From Branchiostoma floridae (Eukaryota > Chordata > Leptocardii > Amphioxiformes > Branchiostomatidae): DNA of 64,000 nucleotides. The stretch covers positions 19,871,870-19,935,869 of the forward strand of contig NC_049989.1 in NCBI RefSeq assembly GCF_000003815.2, written 5' to 3'. Every line of letters begins with the position of its first letter. Position 1 is the stretch's first letter. Under the pieces are notes generated by a model, which worked only from the letters and a program-made list of their open reading frames with translations, searched no databases and was not told the origin of the DNA. Of this stretch, positions 25,301-33,538 are shown piece by piece. Both the position numbers and the translations under genes were made by a program.

Positions 25301-28300
25301 ATTACATCAAACTGGAGAAAGCAGTTGAACAATTTTCAAAGTCACTAACTCAGAAGAATTGTATGCTACTGCCACTCTTATGTAAATCATGCTAAGACAG
25401 TTGTTGTTTTTTTTGGCAAGAGACAACACCAAGACAAGACCACAGTGTGTATGTTTTGAAACCTTCCTAGAAGTGTAGCTCCATCTTGTTTTATGGTAGG
25501 CTCTTTTACCATTTCTCCTACTGCAGCTACAACAGCAGCTGCAGCAGAGCCAGGTGCAGCAGCAGCAACAACATCAGCTCCCTCACCAGCAACAGCAGCA
25601 TCAGGTGCCGGCTAGCCTAAAAGGTGAGTCAATGCCTTTGTTTTGCATACCTGAAAAACTGCTTTTAGACAAAATAAATCACCAGTTTTGCACTCTGTCT
25701 GACTGTAGGTACAAGTGTGATATAATTCATGCTCCCCACACAATGATACCTAGATGCAATGTAATGTCCCATTCAAAAAACAACTAAATCAGCACCAAGG
25801 ACAGGACCGTACCTAAAGATTGCAGCTAACAGTAACTTTTGTAACTGTTTTTACTGTTTAAATTGACAGAAGCAGTGTACCAGTCCCAGCACCAATGGAA
25901 TCTAGACACACATTTAATGTCTCATCCAAAAAAACAGCTAAATCAGTACCAAGGGCAGCACCACATCTAAAGATTTTAGCTAACAGTAACTTTTGCAACA
26001 GTGTTTTGACTGTTTGAATCGACAGAAGCAGTGTAACAGGCAGCTAACCAGTCTCAGCACCAATGGAATTTAGTCACAAATGAAATGTCTCATCCAAAAA
26101 ATAGCTAAATCAGTACGAAGGACAGGACCACACCTGGAGATTGTAGCTAACAGCAAGGAGGTTATATAGAGAGTGACCTGTTTTATAACAGTTTTTTTGA
26201 CTGTTTGAAACGACAAAAGCAGTGTACCAGGCAGCTAACCAGTCCCAGCAGCAATAAAATCTAGACACATGTAATGTCGCATCCAAAATAGAGCTAAATT
26301 AGTACCAAGGATAGTGCCACACCTGAAGATCATAGGACAACAATAACTTGTTTTATAACAGTGTTTTGACTGTTTGAATCCACAGAAGCAGTGTACCAGG
26401 CTGCTAACCAGTCCCAGCACCAATGGAATTTAGTCACAAATGAAATGTCTCATCCAAAAAATAGCTAAATCAGTACGAAGGACAGGACCACACCTGGAGA
26501 TTGTAGCTAACAGCAAGGAGGTTATATAGAGAGTGACCTGTTTTATAACAGTTTTTTTGACTGTTTGAAACGACAAAAGCAGTGTACCAGGCAGCTAACC
26601 AGTCCCAGCAGCAATAAAATCTAGACACATGTAATGTCGCATCCAAAATAGAGCTAAATTAGTACCAAGGACAGTGCCACACCTGAAGATCATAGGACAA
26701 CAATAACTTGTTTTATAACAGTGTTAGACTGTTTGAATTGACAGAAGCAGTTTCCCAGGAAGCTAAAAAGTCCCAACAGCAATGGAACCTAGACACACAT
26801 GTTATTTCTCATCCAAAACAGTTAAATCAGTACCAAGGACAGGACAACACCCAAAGATTGTAGCTAACAGTAGCAGTTTTACAGTGTTATTTAGTGTACC
26901 AGGCTGCTAACCAGTCCCAGCAGCAGGAATCTAGACACACATGTAATGTCTCATCTAAAATACAGCTAAATCAGTACCAAGGACAGGATCACATCTGAAG
27001 ATTGTGTTAGCTAACAGCAAGGAGGCTATATAGATAGTGAACTATTTTATAACAGTTTTTTTTACTGTTTGAATCCACAGAAGCAGTGTACCAGGCAGCT
27101 AACCAATCCCAGCAGCCTCCAGTGCAGCCGGTCATGGCCAGTTCAGCTGCCACGCCCACACACCACACCTCTGTTGTCATGGTACCAGGTGAGACGACTC
27201 CTCAGGCAAACCTGTCTGCTGGTCTTTGTATATTTATATCATGTACAGGTAGCATCAATTCTTAGTGTATCTTCTTTATAAATGCATTCTGTCTTAGAAA
27301 TGGTAAGTCATTATCATCCTTCTCATAGGAGTTTTTATCCATAGACATGGCCAAATTAACTACCATTCCATAAATCCTTCTGTACTATCATATAATCAAA
27401 TACCACTGCATATTATTTTGGCTAGTTATGGCTCAATGATGTAAAAAATGCAATGCTTACAAAGGTAGATGTCTGAACTTTTCACGCAAATTGTTGGCTT
27501 TGGTCAATTCTTTGATTGAACTTGTTTTTTTAAATTTTGTTCAGTTGACATTTTTGCTCTTCTAAAGTTGTAGACAGTAAAGCCATAGGTTTGGTGCAAG
27601 CATGTGCAAATGATGACTGTTGAGATGCTGAAAATGCCCTTTATACTCATACAAATTTGAATGTAGTTACAATGCCCATCAGTGAAATGATGACCCTGTA
27701 TTGACTTTAACCCTTCATGTCCATCAGCCCCTCTGTTGATTTTAACCCTTCAGGGACCATGCCATCCAGTGGGCTCCATCGCACTCAGGGGACAACCACA
27801 CTAGCTAACATGGACACAGGGGAGCTACAGGTTAGACAATGGGGACATTTTGTGTTCAATTAGGAGGGGGGGCATGGTCGTGTTACATATCAAGAAAAGG
27901 AAAAACGAGAGTGATCTTGATCCAGTTTTAGCTGACTGAAGAGCTAGTTTTCCACCGGTTGTGACAAAGAGGGTAGATGCTATGTACAGTATTTACAGGT
28001 TCATTGTGCCAGGGAAATTCCCCTAGTTTTTTTTTTTTGACAAGCACAAATGAACAGTGGACCACAGCTTAACGTCCTGTCCTAAGTAAGGACTGCAACC
28101 CTCTCCGGTAGCGTGCATATCGGGTGAGTGACACAGCTGGAATCAAACTCACAGCAAGAAGTAGTGGGCTCTGACATTTACTAACACACTGGTACTAAGT
28201 AAAATAATGATCTTACAAAAAATAAGGTCCTGCACATGCAAGATTAGTTAAGGATGCAATTTTGTTTATCTCTGATGCCATTATGATATGAATAATAACT

Positions 28301-30823
28301 GCTATTCTTTCCTATTTACTCCTGCTTTAGACATTACATACTATGCAATTTTGTTTATTTGTAGCACCATTATGATATACTAACTGCCATTCTTCCCTCT
28401 TTACCCTGCTGTAGACATTGCCCCCTGTGAGTTCGTTGACTCCCATACACCACAACAGCAGCCCCCGCCACACCCAGACACCCGAGCCCTCGTCACAACC
28501 CTCTCACTCCCAGAATCCTCAGCAGCACACACCCCTGCCTGGAGTCCTGTCATTTGCACAGAGTAAGTAGATAATATATAAGATATATAACTGTTTGCAA
28601 AAACGATTTTGAAGGTGATTTAAAAACACATTTTTTGTGCACAATGATAATTGATTTAATTACCCTGAATGGCACATAATAACCTTTTTCATTTTCTTCC
28701 TAATTGACTAGTCTGTGTAACGCAAACTCCGCTGTCCAGGGCTGTAACTGGCCCCTCCCCGTGGCAATGTAGGACGGGCCAATAAGAAGCGCGATTAAAT
28801 CAAGCTACTAATTGTTAAGAAAGAATGAAGCAGCAAATCAAAAACCAAGAGATTGAATCAGTGCAGCGGCTGGCCTAAAATGAATTGGCACACTCTCTTT
28901 AAACACAGGACCTCAACATCTTGAGTCTGACATTTAAGCTTACACCACTGGTGCCAGATTTCCAGCACCTGCCTCTTTGTTTGTTTGAATAACAGAAAAC
29001 ACCAAAAAGCAGTTACTCAAGCAACTGGATAGGATTTTGGAAACGGTCAGACCTTTCAGAGAGCATCCACTTTCTTTTGTCAGTGACATCCAGCTGCTTG
29101 AGTATCTGCTTTTGGGCGTATTTGTTTACCTGGATGTCTAACCTTCATCAATGTAATTAAAGATAACCTTTTCAATTTTCTTTCCCAGGTTTGAGTACAA
29201 CACCACAAGGTCATGTGATCCTTCAAAACGTTCCGACCAATCAGCTTCTTCATCACGGCATCTACAGTCAGCTGGCCGCTCAGCACCAGGCGGCCCTGTC
29301 AGGTCGGAGGTCACCGCCCCCCAGAACACTGACCAGGCAGGAGTTCATGCAGGCGGTAGCTGAGCTGCAAAACCAGTGTAAGTTTGTTTGTTTGTTCGTT
29401 GGTTTATTTGTATCGGATACCTGCAGTGGCCGAGCTGCAAAACCAGTGGAAGGCATTTTGTTTGTTTGTTTGTTTGTTTGTTTCTATTGGTAACCCCCAC
29501 CACAACATAGTAAACATGAAATTGTACTTCGGAGTTCAAGATGCATTTTTGGACATATGTACTCAAAGCCAGCTCACACTAGGAAGAACCCCTGCTCTTA
29601 TCAACAAGTGTCGGGGGGTTCTTTATCCTGTTTTAGGTGTGGATATTATTAGACTCTTCAACTGCTCAAGCATATGGATACCTAACTCTATCGCAGTTAG
29701 GTACTCATTTTCAACTGAGTGAAGTGATGAAAGTCATTTAAAGTGCCTTTCCTCAGGGCACATCAATGAGGAATATTTAGGAATTTCAAACTCAGGACCT
29801 CTGTATGGGGATAAGGTCTGGGCCAAACAGAGTACTATTATGCAACATCAATGCTATGTATTATTGCTCAGCAAAGAGATGAGACAAGCTCTTATTTGTT
29901 GTGTTTGTTTCCAGCTATGGGTTATCACCAGAAGTCAGACCAGACTTCCAACCAGCAGCACATGACACTACAGCAGCACCTGCAGCAGACCAGGGTGCCT
30001 TACAGCGCGCATGTTTCCATGGCAACGGTCACGGAAAACCGCGACGCAAACCACCTGCAGACCAGCAGGACCAACGAGAGCGAGCTGCTGCAGCAAGGCG
30101 CCACAGTGCGGGTGCAGGTGCCCAATAACACAGGTGAGCACCTGTTGCCATGACTACAGGACCACTGACAGAAGACAGATTCCTATAGCTAGGAAGAGTG
30201 CCTAGGGCTGATGATAGGATAAAGCTTCTACCAAGTCTGTCATTCCATTATCTGACTGAATATTTTCTGTATTCTGATGGTACGATCTTTCAAAACCACT
30301 CTCACAATGTTGAGGAGCAAAGATTAGTGGTCTGACTTTTCCATTGATGTCACCTATGCAATGTTGCTGTGACCCCTGGGACACTTACAGTGTATAGGGA
30401 GAGACTGTCAGGATGAAATAGATAATATGGATGGGAGGCTGGATGGATGTGACTTGACAGAATTTAATTGCCTATAGCCATTCTGATAGACAAAATTACC
30501 TACTAGTTGTAAAAGTGGGTACCTCACTGCAGTTTGGGAGGTAAAAGGCAGTGGGAGGAGAGGGATGGGCTACGCCTTCCAATAGTGTGACCAAGACATA
30601 GAGGATAAAAACCGACTGTATCTACATTGTATGGCCTCGAAAAGACTTTAGGAGAACTATCTTTTCCTATACCTTTTACCCTTCCTCCACAGGTATGGTT
30701 ATCTATGAGCACCAGGGCAGTCAGACAGTGGCAGCTGAGGAGACCGTCATGTCCACCAGTGAAGACCCCATGGACAGTTACAATGTTGCACAGGAGGTTC
30801 ATGTATCTACATCCAATATGTGA
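13371..30823 (+). CDS. HNF1: Hepatocyte nuclear factor 1 homeobox protein (HNF1A/B orthologue)
   Basis: Eleven coding exons: 13371-13717, 22610-22809, 23615-23798, 25079-25298, 25527-25623, 27081-27188, 27754-27830, 28415-28562, 29189-29377, 29915-30133 and 30693-30823. They total 1920 nt, 639 aa, in frame with GT-AG junctions throughout. Residues 1-30 ([20 protein letters not shown]...) form the HNF1 dimerisation domain. An acidic linker follows. The atypical POU-specific domain is at about 117-182 ([20 protein letters not shown]..., [16 protein letters not shown]). The extended HNF1 homeodomain runs from about 206 (RRNRFKWGP) to 278, with WFANRR at 273-278 and the long helix 2-3 insertion. 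A Gln-rich region (about 285-350) and a Ser/Thr/Pro/Gln-rich activation tail follow. HNF1 proteins bind GTTAATNATTAAC as dimers and control gut, liver and kidney genes. One gene here would correspond to the pre-duplication ancestor of HNF1A and HNF1B. Several exon boundaries are flanked by partial duplications. Confidence 0.97.
15666..17130. mobile_element. Inverted-repeat DNA transposon derivative with CGTTA subterminal repeats
   Basis: Ends are GAGGGTCTGCATG on the left and CATGCAGACCCTC on the right, exactly inverted over 13 bp, flanked on both sides by ATATTA (possible target duplication). Both ends carry clusters of TTCACCGTTAAKCGTTAY: at least five on the left (15690-15870) and three on the right (17020-17105). 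The middle has several diverged units beginning AATGCAGGAAATRGCRTTT (about 15903, 16070, 16250, 16456), some followed by a CCCCCGGACCCCCC motif. A separate GTTCGCGG element is nested at 16745-16965. No transposase is seen. Confidence 0.72.
16745..16965. mobile_element. Nested palindromic MITE (AAGTTCGCGG family), copy 1
   Basis: It starts ACTGTAATTGCATTTAAGTT and ends CTGCATTTACCATAAC, with inverted TTCGCGG/CCGCGAA motifs throughout. A diverged copy in the opposite orientation lies at 47525-47750. Confidence 0.65.
18048..18640. repeat. Degenerate tandem array, about 140-bp period
   Basis: Units share ATRTTGCAAACTT, then CTTTTTTCACCT, then ATCACCTTTT.TGA and a TTTTACCGTTCTTTTTGCC-like block. 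Starts are near 18062, 18241, 18383 and 18520, and the first unit is interrupted by a MITE at 18104-18241. It is non-coding and lies in HNF1 intron 1. Confidence 0.6.
18104..18241. mobile_element. Palindromic MITE inserted in tandem array
   Basis: The left arm ATTGAACTAGTTTAACTGTA and right arm TACAGTTAAACTAGTTCAAT are perfect inverses. The next bases (CACAAAAATTGG / CCAATTTTTGTG) are also inverted, giving arms of about 40 bp around a 50-bp centre. No ORF is present. Confidence 0.8.
21396..21455 (+). repeat. Decayed copy of HNF1 exon 2 acceptor region
   Basis: GCATTTCTCTTTCCTGCACC followed by AGAGAGAATCCATGG matches the true exon 2 acceptor (CTGCACTAG, then AGAGGATCCATGG) at 22601-22622 with a few changes. 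It is about 1.2 kb upstream of the real exon and is presumed non-functional. Confidence 0.6.
22396..22536 (+). repeat. Partial tandem duplication of HNF1 exon 2 and its acceptor
   Basis: Positions 22476-22536 repeat the first 61 nt of exon 2 (22610-22670) without any mismatch that I can see, preceded by an acceptor-like ACTAG. The offset is 134 bp, not a multiple of three, and no donor follows the copied exon. Upstream, 22396-22475 resembles the spacer at 22531-22609, so an older unit precedes it. The intronic parts of the units have diverged far more than the exonic 61 nt. Confidence 0.85.
22985..23070. repeat. GTCAGTGA short tandem repeat
   Basis: Imperfect repeats of GAGTCAGTGAGTCACT / AGTCAGTGAG occur in HNF1 intron 2, shortly after exon 2. 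Confidence 0.7.
23826..24062. mobile_element. Palindromic element rich in ACCTGCAC / GTGCAGGT
   Basis: It opens GGGCTCGAAATACTTTTTTC and contains CCTGCACTGGTGCAGG. Eight or more ACCTGCA or TGCAGGT motifs occur, ending AGCTCGAATTTTACCTGCAC. The design is inverted ends with subterminal repeats and no ORF. It lies in HNF1 intron 3, just after the exon 3 donor. Confidence 0.6.
24245..24420. repeat. CAGCACCAAGGACAG repeat outlier
   Basis: Two copies of TYAGCACCAAGGACAGTA.C.CACCTGAAGCA, plus GTTATGACTGTTTGAAT. These are building blocks of the tandem array at 25790-27080, here in HNF1 intron 3. A further short match lies near 32699. Confidence 0.6.
24611..24750. repeat. AT-rich minisatellite (AAATAAAGAATTCAAGAATTC)
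   Basis: About seven units of 19-21 bp built from AATAAAGAATTCAAG in HNF1 intron 3. The repeats are directly adjacent, without unique spacers. Confidence 0.9.
25790..27080 (+). repeat. Tandem array derived from the HNF1 exon 6 acceptor
   Basis: About seven units of 150-190 bp precede the true exon 6. Each contains a GACAGAAGCAGTGTACCAGG-like sequence and usually AGCTAACCAGTCCCAGCA, which is the acceptor plus the first coding bases of exon 6 at 27081. Exonic-like segments start near 25870, 26025, 26216, 26385, 26576, 26744 and 26890. A higher-order duplication is visible: 26066-26310 recurs at 26426-26670, offset 360 bp, almost unchanged. The exon-like parts carry acceptor AG in some units (ACAG) and a lost G in others (ACAA). 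Confidence 0.88.
27694..27757 (+). repeat. Short duplication at HNF1 exon 7 acceptor
   Basis: TTGACTTTAACCCTTCA (27701-) and TTGATTTTAACCCTTCAG (27737-) are tandem near-copies; the second carries the true acceptor. This is a weak case because of its short length. Confidence 0.45.
28254..28337 (+). repeat. Duplicate of HNF1 exon 8 acceptor region
   Basis: GCAATTTTGTTTAT..., CATTATGATAT..., TAACTGC.ATTCTT and CCTGCTTTAGACATT match the true region at 28344-28419, which ends CCTGCTGTAGACATT. The copy keeps a polypyrimidine tract, the AG and the first five exon bases, and lies about 84 bp upstream. Confidence 0.75.
29010..29160. repeat. Interspersed CAAGCAACTGGA repeat, HNF1 intron 8
   Basis: It contains ACTCAAGCAACTGGATAGGA, GTCAGACCTTTC, ATCCAGCTGCTTGAG and the flank TTTACCTGGATGTCTAACCT. 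It belongs to the family described at 110-300. Confidence 0.7.
29418..29484 (+). repeat. Duplicate of HNF1 exon 9 3' end
   Basis: GTGGCCGAGCTGCAAAACCA followed by GTGGAAG and a TTTG run copies the end of exon 9 (GTAGCTGAGCTGCAAAACCA, then GTAAGTTTG at 29378). In the copy the donor has become GTGGAAG. The TTTG microsatellite that follows both copies may have promoted the event. Confidence 0.75.
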
Positions 30824-33260
30824 GACCATCACAGACAACAACATTTATCCCTCATGGTAAAATGCATTTTAGTTTGCAGTGATTTCATTTTGCAATATAG
30901 ACAAAATTGAGCATTCGTGGTCATTTTGAGTTCGACAATAAAGCTATTGTCACATACAGTTATAGAAACACCAGCTCCTTTATGGACAGTCAGTATATGA
31001 AACTGACTACCAGCGACTCAGCAAGTGTTTCAGACAGATCGAACAGTTGCCTCTGACACATTATATTTTACTGTACAATGTAGAAAAAGTTCTACTAAGT
31101 TGTAACGCTAACAGAGGGGGGGTAGGCAGGCAGAAAAAATTGCGAATTTGAATTCATTTACTTTAATCATTTTTTTCCGATCTCCTTCTTTGATGTGTGC
31201 TGTTTCAGTGCCCTTATTCTGGGCCCACTTTTCTCTTGTTTGTAACTCGTTGCATTTTTGTGTTCTGACAATCACACTAATCCTTACGCAATAAAACCTT
31301 ACATACGAATGTTATTTGATGTAGATGTATATAATAATGTCATTTTGCATGAAATTGTTGCAATGTTAAGATGATTCAGGGAGTGTTCCATATTTGATAT
31401 AGATAGAAATAATTTGTGTACATAGAGAAAGCTGATATGATCCTATTTCAATGTATGCATACATCAGGCTAGAGAAGTGTGATCTGGCAGCATCACCAAT
31501 AATTATTAATCCTGAGTTTTTAATAAATACATCATTGCGAGGTGACAAAATTGTAGTTGAAGACTAAAAATGTCTTTTATATGTATATCTCTATTCAGGA
31601 TCCCTGCCAATAGAAGTACAGATAGTATATACTGAGAGAGATCCTAACTGGAATCTCTGTCAATGGAGATTTCAATAATTATCTCTGCTTTCAGAATCAG
31701 CAACTCTGTCAGATTCCCATCTCTAGACTCTACCCTGACATATTTTTATGACACAAAATAATTCAAACAACTGGTAAAGTCTCTAGATAGTGTTAACTGT
31801 TGTTGTTTGATATATTTTGAGTATTGTAGTATCTTACCTGTATTTCTAGAATCTTACATATAGTTTTGAATGTAACAAAATAGTTTTTGAAAACAAGTTT
31901 GAATGTTTGAAGCAAGACTCAGTGTTAGTATCTATTCGTTAAATACAATGACTATGGAAAATGCCAGGAAAATTTTAAAGTTGTAAATCATGCTTGTCCT
32001 TTAGACACCAGTTATATCCAGTGCTATATATTACATAACACGATGATAGTATAGTAGCTAGGTTTAAGACAACATTGTGATTTTACTTTTATTGATATTG
32101 TGCAGAGACAATCTGAATTCAAGTGTTGGTATGAGATTTTAAAATTGTACAGATATATGATTATGTGATAAGTGATTACTGGTGCTATACATATTGATCA
32201 TGCTAATGGTTTGCAAGTTCGAGAACTAATGAGATTCCATTTGGGGGTAAATGACATTGAGCCTTGCATGGCTGTTGTGTTGACTGGTCAAGGAGGTAAT
32301 CTGCATCAATGTTGCCTATTGATAGAAGAAGAAACTAAGAATTTGAGGGCAATGGGAACAATATTCAGTTTAGCAAAAGGAATATGTTTTACAGGAGTCA
32401 TTATCCAAGTCCCGAATATGCAAAAAAAGTCACAAAGGTGCCTTCCATTTATAGATCTAAAGCCCTGTTCACACTGGGCATATTTTCAAGTTATTATGAG
32501 TTGCATATTTACACATTTTTGTCTTAGATGCTGTCTTAAGTTTTCAGTTGCAGCCAAATTTTTTTTTCGATATCCAGGCTGCACAACTAACGTACAGTGA
32601 TCAAAATAAATAAAAAAGTCTAGTTAGGTAACTTCTTCTTAATCTTAGCAAAAAAACTGAACAAAAATTTGATGCTGATAAGTCTGAGAATACGACTTCA
32701 GCACCAAGGACAGGAACATATTTTGTACAGGAAATGGCAACTACAATCATACCCCCCCCCCTACACCTGTCCAAACATAGAATTGCAAATATTTGAAGGA
32801 CATGCAACAACTCTCTCTCTCTCATTGGTTCAACCTAGTGTTGCTCTTTTCTCATTGGTTGAACTGCAAACAGTGATGGACCAGCAAGTTTGGTGCTTTG
32901 TGAATGTGGAGTATAGGAAACCTTTGTGTGGTATGTAGCAGATATACTGGCTCTATTGTGGTGTACCAAATAATATCCAATATACCGTTTGAGAGAATAT
33001 ATTATTTGTTTGATGTAAGCTATGTTTTATTCTGTTTCTCAGCAAATGAAATATGCCAGCATCTGAGCTGGACTGAGTGACACAAACATATTTCCTTTTA
33101 TTCCTCCGAATCGAATTAATTTTTTAACCTTAATTGAACTGTAATTGCAATGATATTCTATGTCTTAAACAAATATAGAAATATATATATATTGATGAAT
33201 AAAAAAATCACTTCTATTTTCATAATTTGCTGTTTGCAACATGTGGAAAATAAAGTTTTA
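30824..33260 (+). other. HNF1 3' UTR and downstream flank
   Basis: After the HNF1 stop there is no convincing ORF. AATAAA signals lie at 30937-30942, 31290-31295, 33198-33203 and 33249-33254, so alternative 3' UTRs of about 0.12-2.4 kb are possible. The sequence is AT-rich; a CAGCACCAAGGACAGGA repeat fragment occurs at 32699. Confidence 0.55.
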
Positions 33261-33538
33261 ATCTTAGAAACCTTTGACTATTGTTGTTATTGTTCTCCCA
33301 ATGTGCTGTTCTGTTAAGCAAGAATTACCATAGCGGCTATATTCAATATGTTTATCTCATTTGCAAGATGATGACTTTACTATCTATTGATTTCAGTGAT
33401 GCTCACCATGGTTGCAGAAATATCTTACTACTTTAAGTATAGCTACTAAGAAGCTGCAAATGGACCCAGATAGTATTTGTTATATGTACTGGTACCGGTT
33501 TTAACAAAACAAACAGCATCTTCAAAAAAAAATAACTT

